Part shown: piece by piece, positions 22,952-34,444 of the stretch
Layout: each line of letters starts with the position of its first letter
How positions within the stretch are numbered: the first letter of the stretch is position 1
Assembly (NCBI GenBank): GCA_018398585.1
Contig: JAGTTD010000010.1
Span: forward strand, 23,073,739-23,137,738
Length of the DNA: 64,000 nt
Direction: 5' to 3'
Source: Simmondsia chinensis
Taxonomy: Eukaryota; Streptophyta; Magnoliopsida; Caryophyllales; Simmondsiaceae
Position numbers and translations under genes: made by a program
The notes under the pieces: model-generated
The model's input: only the letters and a program-made list of their open reading frames with translations
What the model was told of the DNA's origin: nothing
Databases searched by the model: none

Positions 22952-23240
22952 TGTTTTGTTGTTTATAACTTTATTTACCTGTGATGCAGGGAGTGTCCAA
23001 TATCTATCCAGTTAAGTTTATCTCTAGATATTCAACAAAAAGAGAACTTTTATGCTTTACATAACCACTGTCGCATTTATTCAACGTGGTTTTGTTGTTT
23101 ATAACTTTATTTACCTGTGATGAAGGGAGTGTCCAATATCTATCCAGTTAAGTTTATCTTTCGATATTCAACGAAAAGAGAAAACTTTTATGCTCCACAT
23201 AACCATTGTCGCATTTATTCAATGTGCATTTACAAATGTA
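22952..23240. repeat. Direct duplication of about 140 bp before the integrase 3' end
   Basis: The block TTTGTTGTTTATAACTTTAT, then GGGAGTGTCCAATATCTATC and CATTTATTCAA(CT)GTG appears at about 22957-23089 and again at about 23091-23228, nearly back to back with few differences. The few differences suggest a fairly recent duplication relative to the arrays. Confidence 0.85.
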
Positions 23241-23335
23241 CAAGACAGCTAAGGTACTTTTACACAAAAAGAAAGGTCATTATATGCCTAAAGATGTGGC
23301 GTAATTACGGTAATATTTTCTGAGGTTTTACGCAT

Positions 23336-24420
23336 TCCAGCTTCTAGATATCTCGGTTCCATCTAGTTGGCATAGTTGATAACCTCCCTCTCTTAAGACC
23401 TGGATTACTCTATAAGGACCTTCCCAGTTAGGTGTGAGTTTTCCAAATTCTGAGCCTTTTCCTGCATCTTCGGTGCGTCTTAAAATGAAGTTCCCTACCT
23501 AAAATTGTCGTGGCCTAACTTCGCCATTAAAATATTTTGCCATTGCTTGTTTTTATGCTGCCATGCATAATACACCTTTAGATTGGCCCTCCTCTGCTAA
23601 ATCTAAAGAGTTTGTCATTAGTGTCGCTTTTTCTTCTGGATGGTAATACTTCACACGGAACATAGGGTTTTGTATTTCTATCGGCAAGATAGTTCTGCTC
23701 CATATGTTAGCATAAAAGGGGGTGGTTCGATAGGACCATAGTAAACTGGGCAGCTCTTCGACCCATAAACTTTTAGCTTTATCTAACCTTTTTTTAATGC
23801 CATTTAGTATTTCCTTGTTAGCTGCCTGGATCTGTCCATTACTTTATGGGTGGGCTATGGCAGAAAAATGAAGACTGATGACCACTTCTTCGTAATAAGT
23901 TTGAAACCTGGTTGAGCTTAACTAGGATCCATTATCTACCACAAGTGTTAGGGATACTCCAAAGCGGGTAATAATATTTTTCCATAGGAAGCATTGTGCT
24001 ACTTGGTCTATTATTTTATCCACTGGTTCGGCTACAACCCATTTAGTGAAGTAATCAATGGCTGCTATCACGAATTTTCTTTGTCCTGAGGCTAAGGGGA
24101 AGGAACCCAATATATCAATTCCCCACTGTGAAAAGGGTAGTGGACTGATCAAAGTCTATAGAGTGGCGGAAGGGACGTGATAAATTAGGGTAAATCGTTG
24201 GCAGGCTTTACAATGACGTATTAATTCTTTGGCATCTTTTTTCAAGGTGGGCCAAAAATATCGTGCTCGCAAAGTTTTATTTGCAAGTGCCTATCGTCCT
24301 ATATGCCCTCCACATTCGCCTTTGTGAATTTCTTCTAGAATCTCCCGTCCTTCATCTGTTTCTACATATTTGAGTAAGGGATGAGAGTGAGACCGCTCGT
24401 AAAGCGGGTCTTCTATAAGC
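23336..24420 (-). pseudogene. Tat-element integrase
   Basis: Read from 24420 downward: the HHCC zinc finger (HKGECGGHIGR, then CKACQR, about 24330-24190), then the catalytic core with WGIDILGSFPLASGQRKF (first Asp, about 24125), YFTKWVVAEPV, VVDNGS (second Asp, about 23940), HPxSNGQIQAANKEI with the Glu (about 23845), and a C-terminal domain ending with LRRTEDAGKGSEFGKL and NLRKYY near 23345. It would integrate the cDNA copy. Frames change at least twice and several stops are present. It is convergent with the antisense gene, separated by the two tandem arrays. Confidence 0.9.
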
Positions 24421-24434
24421 ACAAATCGAGAGGA

Positions 24435-25120
24435 TTATCGTCTTAACTTTTTAGCTTCAAGAGGATCCGAAGGTTGGCTCGCATGGCGGAGATATTCAAT
24501 TACTTGCCCTGTCGAACCCCGTAACATTTTGAGATAATGTACTCTCTTTACGATTTCCCCTGCAGAATCCTGTGGGTATATCTTTTTGATCACTACCTCG
24601 TCATTTTCAGGAGCTGCTTGATGAGAGCTAGCTAACTTGCTCAACTCATCTGCTTTGTGATTATCATTCCCATCGATATATTTTATCTTTACCCTCACAA
24701 AGCCAGTTCTTGAAATATTTTAAGATATTTAAGCATGTTAGGCTCCTTAGCATCGTATTCTTCGTTTGCCTGGCTAACTATTAGCTGTAAGTCACTATAA
24801 ATTCTTACAGAACGAGCTCCAGCGGTCTGTGCGAGACCAGCTCCATGCATTAAGGCCTCGTACTCAGTTTCATTATTAGTCAGCGGGTAGGGGAAACGTA
24901 GGGCGTAACGATATGTCACCCCTTCAGGATCTCGAATGAAAATTCCAGCCCCCGAACCCTCTTGCCCTGAAGAACCATCGACAAATATGTTCCATATCTG
25001 GAATATTTCTAGCATCTTGGCACTTGAATTGTCAATACTTCCTTTCTTTTGCTCAGTAACATTTTCTGGCTCGGGACTCGACTCTACCTCGAAATTGCAT
25101 TCAGCAAGGAAGTTTGCCAA
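24435..25120 (-). pseudogene. Second (archaeal-type) RNase H of the Tat element
   Basis: The open stretch 25120-24695 contains WNIFVDGSSGQEGSGAG (about 25003-24953), the first Asp motif, then LTNNETEYEALMHG with the Glu (about 24880-24840), VRIYSDLQLIVSQANEEYDA with another Asp (about 24805-24750). After a break, NDNHKADELSKLASS (about 24670-24625) supplies the last Asp. This RVT_3-type RNase H lies after the normal gypsy RNase H. A dual RNase H is characteristic of the Tat lineage. Catalytic residues appear kept although the frame is broken. Confidence 0.88.
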
Positions 25121-25189
25121 GGCTTGTGCTTTTATGACAAATCATGGTAGATAATGTAAGTCATATTCTGATACCTCTACAGCCCAGGC

Positions 25190-26310
25190 TAATAATCATC
25201 CCGAACATTCTAACTTTGATAATAGTTTTGTGACAGGTTGATCTGTTAGTATACTTATAGTATGTGCTTGAAAGTAAGGTCCAAGTTTTCTCGATGCCAT
25301 CATAATGGCAAACAACATTTTTTGTAATGGAGGATATCTTAATTCAACCTCTTTTAACACTTGGCTAACAAAATATACCGGGACCTGTCCTTTTGAATGA
25401 TTGGCTGCTAGAACTGCGTTAATGGTCTTATTTGTAGCCGTTACGTATAAAATCAAGATCTCTTCTAGATTAGGCTTGGCTATAGAGGGAAGATGTGCTA
25501 GATATTCTTTGACATGTTGGAAAGCATGTTTGCACTCTTTTTACCAGAGCTGACCCCTTTTTTCATTAGCACTCGAAAGAACAGGGAGTGTTTTTTCGGC
25601 GGATTTACTGATAAATCTATTGAGTGAAGCTAATCGTCTCATAAGTCGCTGTACATCCTCAATCATTTTTGGAGTTCCCATTTCTTGAATGGCTTTTATT
25701 TTTACCGGATTGGCCTCAATACCTCGAGCACTAACGATGTAACCCAAAACTTTCCCTCAGGTATGCCGAACGAACACTTGTTGCGATTCATTTAATATTC
25801 CCGTAGGGTTGGCAGAGTCTCCTATAAGTCTTTTGTGTGATTTTCTTTAGCGCGTGACTTTACAATCATATCGTCAACATAAACTTCCATATTACGTCCA
25901 ATTTGTTGCACGAATACCTTGTTAGCAACAGTTGATAAGTTGCACCTGCGTTCTTTAAGCCAAAGGGCATCACCTTGTAACAATAGGTTCCTTTGTTAGT
26001 AAAAATTGATGTTTTGTCCTAGTCTTGCGGATCCATTTTATCTGGTGGAAGCCTAAGAAATCATCCATAAAACTGAATAACTCATTCCCCGCCGTAGAGT
26101 CCACCAGTTGGTCAATCTTGGAGAGGAAATGGGAATCTTTTGGGTAGAATTTATTTAGATCTGTGAATTCGATACACATTCACCAAGTTCCATTTGGTTT
26201 TTTTTCAAGAAACACCACATTGGCGAACCATTTAGGATATCTAACTTCTCTTATAAATCCTGATCATAATAGTTCATTTATGTCTGCTTTGATGGCTTCC
26301 CCTCTTTTAA
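25190..26310 (-). pseudogene. Tat-element reverse transcriptase and first RNase H
   Basis: From 26310 downward: LLXSGFIREVRYPKW (X is a stop), NVVFLEKKPNGTW, CIEFTDLNKFYPKDSHFL (about 26178-26125), SFMDDFLGFHQI, then the catalytic box EVYVDDMIVKS (plus strand about 25855-25890, YVDD at 25870-25881) with both aspartates intact. The connection follows (LGYIVSARGIEANPVKIKAI, about 25748-25690; LASLNRFISKSAEK). The first RNase H has LILYVTATNKTINAVL, VYFVSQVLKEVELRY and ILTDQPVTKLLSK (about 25460-25210). It copies genomic RNA into DNA. Frame breaks lie near 25970 and 25750. Confidence 0.9.
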
Positions 26311-26539
26311 TGCAGAAGATTCTTTTCTTTTGTTTTATAGGGGAAGTTCCTGCTAAAACATTTAGTTTATGGACCATAACGTCTCGATTAATTCTTGTCC
26401 TCTCATCGGTGTTATATGCAAAGATGTCTCGGTATTGCTTTAATAACAAAGCCAATTCTTTCTTTCCTTCCTCTGACAGTCGATACCCTACTCTTATAGT
26501 TTTTCCTTCCTTCACTTCTATCTCTTCTAATTTTCTCCA

Positions 26540-27115
26540 GTCCTAGTCTAAGTTTTCAGAATCACTTTCACTGGAAAGGCTAAGTTCCCCTGTACCTACT
26601 CCGAATTTGACTTCACAACTTTCACTTTTTAGCGAGGCGTAATAGCATTCACGAGCTACGTTTTGGTTTCCTCGAATGGCCATTATTTCTCCATTGTCCT
26701 ATTAAAATTTCATTAGCAGGTGATATGTAAAGATTACGGCTCGTATACAATTTAGAGCAGGTCGACCAAGTATTACATTATAAGGGGAGGGTATATCTAT
26801 AACTAGGAATTCCATCCTAGTTTTCTTAGTAGCCTTTAGTCCTTGAAATACAACGTTCATGGCAATTGTTCCTAGTGCTTTGACTACTTCCCCTGTGAAG
26901 CCCACTACAAGGTTGTGAACCAGAGAAGTTTCACTATCTTACATTTCCATTTGTTCAAAACACTAGTAGAAGAGTACATTTACCACTCTTCCTCGATCGA
27001 CTAGCACCCTATGTACACAATGTTGCTCTATTTCAAGGGTGATAACTAGTGGATCATCATGTGCGATGCAAACATCACTCAAGGCTTCCTCGTAAAAAGT
27101 GATTTCCAACAGGGT
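26540..27115 (-). pseudogene. Tat-element aspartic protease region
   Basis: A degenerate active site LVDRGRVVNVLFY (about 27005-26965) stands where gypsy Tat proteases have a D-G-S-S motif, so the catalytic triad residues after Asp are altered. Downstream FLVIDIPSPYNVILGRPALN (about 26800-26745) is the conserved C-terminal ILGR segment. The region then runs into the RT linker (KTIRVGYRLSEEGKKELALL, about 26500-26440). The protease would process the polyprotein. Confidence 0.8.
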
Positions 27116-27121
27116 TCAGAT

Positions 27122-28972
27122 TCATTTTACCCATTCTTTTTTCGATTTAGACGAGCAAGAGTTACCCGGATGTAAAGTCCGAGATGTCACGGAAATCGTC
27201 TTTTTAGGTTGTTCTATCAATTCTATCGGAGGTACCGATATCAGTGCTTTACTGTCTGGTTCCATTGACTGTGGACCAAGGTTAGCTGCTCTAGCCTGAT
27301 TGTCTTGGGCTTGTTTTCTTCTTGCATGACATTCTTCCATTGTATGGCTGTAGAATTGATGGTGATCACACCACTTTGACTTGGCCTGTGAATTGAAGGG
27401 CACTTTCGACCCATAGGACATTCTTTTAAAAGGAAAAGTTTGACGTGTTAATTTTTCCAATATCTTGTAAGCAAAATGCCCTGTAGGTCTCCGCACTTGT
27501 ATTTTTAGTTTTAATGTCATTTCTTGTGGCCTTGGCCTTGTCAAGTGTGATGCTTTTTACTTTTCTGGTGGCTTCCCAGTGATTCCCAGCCGCATTCTTC
27601 CTGCCACGGACATAACATCCTCGGTCGATATGTATTTATTGGTTTACTCCATAGCTTGTCAATAGCTTCCGGTTACTTCTTAGCCAGGGAAAATTTGAAA
27701 TTTGGGTGTTTTAGTCCGGTGATAAAGGCGCCAATGGCGGTTTCATCAACTAATCTTGGTTCATCTATCATTTCTTTAGTGAATCGCCTAACGGAGTCTC
27801 TTAAGGTTTTGGACTCTTTTTGCTGCAACTGCATCAACTGTGCTGCCGTCTTTATTCTTCTCTTATTGCTTACGAAGTTCTTAGAGAAGCATTTTGCTAA
27901 CTGTGCAAAGCCATCGATTGAACCAGAAGGTGAAGAAGAGAACCAAGATTCGGCCACTCCTTTTAAGGTAGCTGGAAAGCATTTACACTACACTTTCTCT
28001 GAAGCGTTTTGTATGTACATCTTGGGCTTAAAGCTTGACAGATGGTCTTCTGGGTCTTGAGATCCGTCAAAGAGGTCTATATTGGGAACCTTAACTTTTT
28101 TTTGCCCGAAAAGATAGAATTCTGAATGAAAAAGGAGAGTACATACCTGGGACTTCAGGAATTGAGTAGACCCTTGTCTCTTCTAGGGAACGGGTAAGAT
28201 CTTGTCGATTTTTATATCCGTTGCCATGGTTCATCTGTACGTTCTCCAAATTCTCATTGTCATGATTGGGTTCACAATAAGGAATTTTGGAAAATTTAAT
28301 CATCTAACTCCTAATAAAATCTCTTTTGATCACCTAAATGGTTCAAAATGGAGAAATTGATCACGCAAGTGAAATTTTGGAAAACTTTATCACTCAACTT
28401 CAAATAAAAACTAATTTTAGTTACTTAACTGATTTGAAAATAATAAAATTTATTTCCCAAGTAAAAAAATAAAAACTTTAAAACTTGACTTGTAACAATT
28501 TTCTCTTTGTAATGAGTTAAAAAAAAAGAACTTCTAACAAGTTTAATCACTTATGTGACCTTAATGATAAAATTTGTTGGATATATTTTTAACCTTAAAA
28601 TTAACATATGTGAAATATAAAAATGAGAAAAGAAAAGGAGAAAAATAAAAGGAAAAAAGAAAACTGAAAGAGAATTGGGAAGTTCACTTTCACAAATCGT
28701 GAAGGGGTATGGGAGAAGGCTTGTAAAGTTAGAAAGTTTGCTTCCATAAGTTATAGGGCGTAACCCTGCTCAACTCCTAGTAACCTTACATTTTTAGGAT
28801 CTAAGTTATCTTTGGGCCTTTGTCCTGTTAATTTTTCCACAAGTTGTTCTAAAACCATTTGTATATTTTGGAGTTGACCTTTTGGAACATGTTCGGTTTC
28901 ACTATCTTTAGTTGGGGGATCTGGGGATCTCGATAATTCGGTCATATCGTTTTTTTTCACATACGGCGCCAC
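27122..28972 (-). pseudogene. Tat-element gag region, broken
   Basis: The 5' stretch (28972-28751) opens next to the primer site and reads QNIQMVLEQLVEKLTGQRP. The core of gag (about 27957-27673) reads IDGFAQLAKCFSKNFVSNKR and LQQKESKTLRDSVRRFTKEM, the retrotransposon gag core pattern. The 3' part (27544-27122) has KWCDHHQFYSHTMEECHARR, a Cys/His pattern of the Tat gag C-terminus. The middle, about 28300-28740, is AT- and purine-rich and looks like an insertion or severe decay. Gag forms the particle that packages RNA. Confidence 0.8.
28270..28640. other. AT-rich segment interrupting gag, possible small MITE
   Basis: Repeats such as TTTTGGAAAATTTAATCA, TTTTGATCACCTAAATGG, TTTTGGAAAACTTTATCACT and TAATCACTTATGTGACC resemble the terminal parts of common plant MITEs of the 'cannot-pair-with-gag' composition. 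No TSD could be fixed. Confidence 0.35.
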
Positions 28973-28975
28973 TTA
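28957..28975 (-). other. Primer-binding site of element J
   Basis: On the minus strand TGGCGCCGTATGTG follows the 5' LTR after four bases. The start TGGCGCCGT is typical of Tat-lineage primer sites. Confidence 0.75.
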
Positions 28976-30038
28976 TGTTTGTGGTGTTTAATAGGTGTTT
29001 GGGAAGAAACTAAACTCAAGCTACTTAAAGATTATCGAGATCCCCGTTATCCCTGAGTTTTTCTCTTCCTTCTTTCATTCCTCCTTTTTCTATTTATAGG
29101 GGTAGGATGATGTTTTTAGTGTTCCCTTTCTTTTTCTTATAAATTAAGTTTCAAATGTATCTTAAAGAAGTGAAGATGGATAAGTTTACACTGTTTTGTC
29201 ATTATATGGACGAATTGTATTGATGTTTATCCCTACTGGGTTAAAAATGTTATTTTTTACCCATACTGGATGAATAATATTTTTTTAACCCTTACTGGGT
29301 GAAATGTGTTGGTTTTTACCTTTATTAGGGGCGGATAATGTTGTTTTTTCCTCCTACTGGGAGAATTGTGCTAATTTTTACCTTACTGGGCGAATAGTGC
29401 TGATTTTTGCCCCTATTGGGCGAATTGTGTTGATTTTCACCTCTACTAGGCGAATAATATTGTTTTTTACATCTATTGGGCAAATAGTGTTGATGTTTAC
29501 CCCTACTGGGTGAAGTATGTTGTTTTTTTCCCCTCTACTGGGCGAATAATGTTGTATTTTTCTCTTCTACTGGGCAAATTGTGTTGATTTTAACTCCTAC
29601 TAGGCAAGTAGTGTTGATTTTTACCTCTACTGGGCGAATAATGTTGTTCTTTACCTCTGCTCGGCGAATAGTGTTGATTTTTACCCCTATTGGGTGAATT
29701 ATGTTGTCTTTTTACCTCTATTGTGCAAATAATGTTGTTTTTTCTCCTACTGGGCGAATTGTGTTAATTTTTTATCCCTACTGGGCAACTAGTGTTGATT
29801 TTACCCCTACTGGGTGAATTATGTTGTTTTTTTACCTCTACTGGGCGAATAATGTTGTGTTTTCTCCTACTGAGCGAATTGTGTTGATTTTTACCCCTAT
29901 GAGGTGAATAATGTTGATTTTTACCCTTATTGGGAGAATTATGTTTTTTTTCCTACCTCTATTGGGGGAATAATATTGTTTTTCAGCCCGACTAGGCCAA
30001 TTACGTTAATTTTCTGTTATTTTTCTCAATTGCAAACA
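28976..30038 (-). repeat. Right (5') LTR of element J
   Basis: 1063 bp. In plus orientation it starts TGTTTGTGGTGTTTAATAGG and ends TTGCAAACA, followed by the TSD GTATG. It is longer than the left LTR because of more tandem units (29205-30020, about 27 units). Confidence 0.9.
29205..30020. repeat. Tandem array of about 30-bp units inside the right LTR
   Basis: Same unit as 14432-15150 (CTACTGGGCGAATAATGTTG plus T-rich spacer) with a different copy number and order of variants, so the two LTR arrays have diverged by unit gain or loss since insertion. Confidence 0.9.
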
Positions 30039-30043
30039 GTATG

Positions 30044-30400
30044 TTGTTCATAAATTTGTAATACTTATCAATGTATGTATTTTGTCTTCCTTGGTATTGT
30101 GGAAGATCATTGAAATCTATTTTTTCTCCTTTCTAAAAGGGTATATCTGCACTTTGGCCTTCTGTTATCAATTGTATTGTTGTTGGTTGTTTGAATTTCA
30201 GTTCGTTGGTGTGCCCTATTTTTGTTGGGCCCTTCAAATGGGGAAGAACTTGGAGTTGAAGAATTGATTAAGGTTTCCCGACTTCAAATCTTCCCTCCCA
30301 TTTTGCGTTGTCTGCCTCATCAATGATAACCTGTATGACATTACGTTGTGGAAGTTAACATTTGTTAGTTACAATAATGTGGAATAAATGGGGTTTGCAA
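30044..30400 (-). pseudogene. Helitron RPA1-like protein, DNA-binding domain A (5' exons)
   Basis: After a candidate splice acceptor (about 30330) the minus strand reads VIIDEADNAKWEGRFEVGKP, a stop, then a segment with KFKQPTTIQLITEG (about 30210-30165) and EKIDFNDLPQYQG (about 30130-30090). In RPA large subunits the first OB fold ends with this kind of order: W...EG..Y, then ...T.I......., then F.DL. It directly follows the helicase on the same strand and continues at 14181 once the Tat element is discounted. Confidence 0.65.
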
Positions 30401-31480
30401 TTAAAATTACATAGTAGTTTGTACCTGTGAATCCATGAATATCATTATCCAATAGGTGTGTACTTTCTTCATTGTTGTGTATGATTGGAGTCCCCGATTA
30501 CGCATTAGTTGACCTCGAATGTTGACTCCAATTATTGTGGGTCCGGTAAATGCGAATGGGATATAGTTCATTTGTGGTACTGCAACTATTAAAAAAGTTT
30601 TTTTAGTCAATGAATTCAATCAAAATTATAAAAGTCTTGATATGGCTCTCCAGATCTTACGATTTGAAGATTCCACCCTTATCTCTTTAGCTAGATTTTA
30701 AGTAGGAGGTTAATTTCCTAGAATCTTACCATCCATTAATGTTAATGAAAATTCAAGATTGGAATATAATAAGAATCTCCATTTTTGTCGATCCTATTTT
30801 AATCCTACATACATAGTCCAAATGTTGAAAAGTAATAAAACCTTGCGCACAATGTAAATAATGTATGTTCTTACTGGGGAGTAAGACAAAGCAATGTAAA
30901 CATTTATACACTATAATGAAAGTTAAATAGGGATTAGTTTGAATTTATGACGTTAATATGAAGTTTGATTAGCAGTATGTATTGTGAACGCGCTCACGAT
31001 TGGTTGAGTATGTGAACAATTCAATATTCCATTGGTAGACGAACCAAACATAGTCAACCGACTTTATGATAAAGCATTGTATTGATACGCATTTTAAGAA
31101 ATAGGGCGATCTTGTTAACCAAAATATACCAAAAATATAATTGCTAGAATTTAGAATTGTAATATTTATGTAATGAAATTTTTGTAATACTTTAAATTGT
31201 TTATTAAAAGTTATAATTCTTGTTTTCAATTATTTTATATTTCGTGTACATATTGTAATTTTATTTGCAAGATCAAGCTATAACTAATAGATATAGATTG
31301 AAATTACTACTAATAAAAAATTAATTTTACACTTCTTAAATTATCGATCATATTATTGACAATTCAAAAAACATAAGTAATATTGACAATACGAGAGGAA
31401 CTTCCATACAAATTTCATGGTCGGGGTTTAATACAACTACTGACATGTATTTAAGTGGTTTGATTGCTTTCAATGACAAG
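30401..31480 (-). other. Helitron spacer between helicase and RPA
   Basis: AT-rich. A minus-strand stretch at 30619-30407 contains LLDNDIHGF in one frame, a possible first RPA exon. No other coding signal was found, and the stretch 30640-31480 shows nothing I can name. Confidence 0.4.
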
Positions 31481-33905
31481 ACCGTCTAATTGTCATGCAT
31501 TCTCTAGCATTTGGAAAATTTCCTTGTACACGACATTCTTTGTTAGGTTTTGTCCTCTCTCTCTTGGATTAATATGAGTATCCGTAAGCCCGCTGGAGAT
31601 GTAACCCTTGATATTGCAACATATAGCTGTCCATGGCTGAAGACGGGTTGGGCATGTATACACCCACCCTCTCTAGTGTTTGTCCTTGACTTTTGTTTAT
31701 TGCCATCGCGAAGGCCAGCCTAAGGGGGAATTGTCATTTTTTGAATGAAACCAGACTTTGTTTTATCGAAGGGGTCAAATCAATACTTGGTATCATTAAT
31801 GTTTCTCCTATATTCCTTCCTGTTATTATCTTTGCCTTGATTACATTGGTCCCCATTTTTTGAACTGTCAATCTCGTACCATTGTATTGTCCAGCCATTG
31901 GGTCTACATTGCGCATAAGCATTATAGGAGCCCCCACCTTTAGTTCAAGGTTGTGGTTCAGTATGCTTGGTATTTTCAACGAATGTAGTATCTCTGGTGG
32001 ATGCATTTGGTCTTGATGTTCTATATATTCACTGTTTTTCAATCTATCTACGGTTAAATATGATTTTGAATTTCCCGGGAGTTGGCTCAACAACTTTGCA
32101 TTAATTTCATCGATGTCTTTATTGGTTGGTGCTAAAATGGCTCACTCCATGAGGTAGTTTATGTATTTGTATTTGTTGATCAAGTCTGGGTACACAAATT
32201 TTATCAATTAAGTGTTTGGCTATCATTTTGGATTAGAAATTGCTCTAAAATCTGAATCCAATCGTCGTCACTCCCTTCTGACAGCGGTATTCCCTCTGTC
32301 TTGCCTTTGCTGAGGCCGATTGTCCATTCTGCAAAATGTCTTTTCGTGTTGTATTGATCATTCTTTGCTTCATTTTGCACCAGGCGCATATTTGTACGTA
32401 AATGTAGGATCTGTATTTGATGCTAGAACTCAGCTCTTTGTAAGGTCGCTGCGGCAATATCTACTCTTGATCCTTTGTGTACAACTAGAAGTATCTGTCA
32501 AAAATCTCCTCCAAGTACCACAAGCTTGCCTCCAAAAACTATGTCCTTTTCACATATGTTACGAAGTGTGCGATCAACTGCCTTAAATGCGTGTCTATGT
32601 GCCACTAGAGCCTCGTCCCATATAATTAGTGTCATGTCTTTAATGAGTTTTGACAATTTGGTTCTCTTGGAGATTGAACAACATGTTCTTTCATCGACTT
32701 CTAATGGTATTTTGAACATGGAGTATGCTGTTTTTCCAGTAGGAATCAGTAATGCCACTATCATGGATGATACAACTGCGTGTACTGTCAATGTTTTTGA
32801 TTGGAATTTTCCTATCAAAGTTCTCCATAAGTATGTCATACCGGTTCCCCCACTATCATTAACATAGAATTGCCCGCCAGCCCTCATTTCGTGTGCTTGC
32901 AAGATTTTGTCAAATGCTCTCTTTTGGTCTGCATTCAATCTTCCGGCTAATCTTTCGTATTCATCCCTGTCTTGTGCTCTGTCAATGTTCATGTATTCGT
33001 CAAAAATTTGGCTCATTGCATTATGTGTTGTTGATTGCGTTGATACTGGCATTGGAGGGTAATCTTTGAGAGATCGACCATTCTTATTTAGTATTTCTTC
33101 TAGTTGACTTAGTCCCCATTGTTTGCGATGTTCATCCATGTTGTGGTGATCCTGGATTTGCATGTGATGGTGTGCAACTCTCATGTAATCTTCTGTGAAA
33201 GTATCCTAATGTTTATCCCATAATTCCTCAGGATGTGTAACCTCAGTGAACATCCATATGGAGCAAAACATTCTTCTTAGTTGTGACGCTGAAGCCCTGA
33301 CAGCTGCTATGGTTAGTGTGCTATCCCATTCAATATCATCGTCCATCATGCCGAGTGAAAGACATGTTGCTTTGAAAGTAGGATATGTTATCCCTTCAAT
33401 CGTTCATATGTCCTCGTAACATGTTGTGCCACGCACCACATTTAGCAGTATTCTTGGGAAAAATATTTCCTCTAAGTTAGGGTGTGCATAAGCCAAGCAC
33501 CCAATGCGAATGGCCTTTTTTTTTTGTTGTCCATGTGCTCTACATTCTATTCCATACCCAATATGTTGGGAATTTTGCGTAAGTGTAGTTTCTAGCTTCC
33601 GTATGTTTTGTGTTTGCTTTGAACCACCCTGTAAGCATAGTTTCTCTATTTATGTTCGTGTGTAATACACTGTACAAGGTTGCATTATCACAAAATGTTA
33701 CAATTTTTCTCTCCTGGAAGGTGGAATTCTAGTCTCTCTATGGGTGGATGTTGGTGTTGTATATTGAATTCAAATATTCTCCAACAGGACTTTATTGCTG
33801 AGACATATCTATAATCTAAGTATTATTTTATCTCGTCAACTATATTTTGTGGGTGGTTATGGTTGCTGGCCTCAGCATGCATGTTTTGTTCTATCACAAA
33901 TGTTG
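31480..33905 (-). pseudogene. Helitron helicase (PIF1-like SF1B) with C-terminal part of Rep
   Basis: From 33905 downward: YLDYRYVSAIKSCWRIFEF, then HPPIERLEFHLPG, TMLTGWFKAN, FPTYWVWN, CLSLGMMDDDIEWDS and LRRMFCSIWMF. These blocks are specific to Helitron Rep-Hel proteins rather than host PIF1. The helicase core (33184-32498) has SGGTGMTYLW as Walker A, with Met replacing the ATP-binding Lys (codon 32837-32839), and LIIWDEA as Walker B. The C-terminus shows KVGAPIMLMRN, INKSQGQTLERVGVYMP and, after a shift, LYVAISRVTSPAGLRIL (about 31640-31590), motif VI. It would unwind DNA during rolling-circle transposition. Stops, shifts and the Walker A change make it inactive. Confidence 0.92.
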
Positions 33906-34420
33906 CAATTTAATTTCTATGGGCATGCAATATGTGATGTTGTATTAGTCCTGAAATATTGAAACGAATTATGTAGTTCCTAATTATAAGTGTTAGGTTA
34001 TATGAAACTCTAGTAGGACATGATATCAATGTTGGGAAGTGTTTTACTGACAGAAACTTAACTATGATATTCTCCTGTGGTAGTTTTATTTCCAGGCTTG
34101 GTGGCATAACATCCAAGTCGTTTGTAATGGTGACTGATTCAATGTGTTCTGTCTCATCATATGTCGATAGAACTATATCATATTGTAGAGTTTGAGGTGG
34201 GCTTGCTCCAATCTCGTCAAGCGATAACGCATGTGTTTATGGGTAATGGCACAAAGTTGGCCCTAGCGTTGGATACATGGAGAAGTTCTCTGGCACATTC
34301 TTTATTGCTCTGGTAGTATTTAAGATGGTGTTATTCTCGTAATGGGTAGCATGGTTCAAATAGAAGATGTCGTAAGACATGTAAATAAAAAGTAATCATA
34401 GTAATTATGCGTTTTCAAGT
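33906..34420 (-). pseudogene. Helitron N-terminal remnant, unrecognised
   Basis: A minus-strand run reads DEIGASPPQTLQYDIVL and a second (34116-33910) MDVMPPSLEIKLPQENI, both directly upstream of the helicase frame. I cannot see the two-histidine HUH motif or the paired tyrosines of the replication initiator. Either it is too decayed, or this is a splice-altered or foreign segment. Confidence 0.35.
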
Positions 34421-34444
34421 TGTTTGATGAATAATTGGCCGGAA

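Larger units (their letters stand above)
14187..30038 (-). mobile_element. Complete 15.85-kb Ty3/gypsy element, Tat lineage (element J)
   Basis: Two related LTRs (14187-15172 and 28976-30038) begin TGTTTGTGG and end AACA on the plus strand, and the perfect 5-bp TSD GTATG lies at 14182-14186 and 30039-30043. Genes run on the minus strand: gag, protease, RT, RNase H, second RNase H, integrase. The primer site lies at 28958-28975 and a polypurine tract at about 15173-15195. The second (archaeal-type) RNase H and the large 3' region mark the Tat lineage. The 8-kb 3' region holds plus-strand genes and four tandem arrays. It is inserted in the Helitron RPA gene. All ORFs are degenerate. Confidence 0.92.

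Noticed and set aside
32498..33184. Host PIF1 DNA-repair helicase gene
   Set aside because: Upstream blocks (YLDYRYVSA, HPPIERLEFHLPG) are Helitron-specific, and the RPA and hairpin end are on the same strand.
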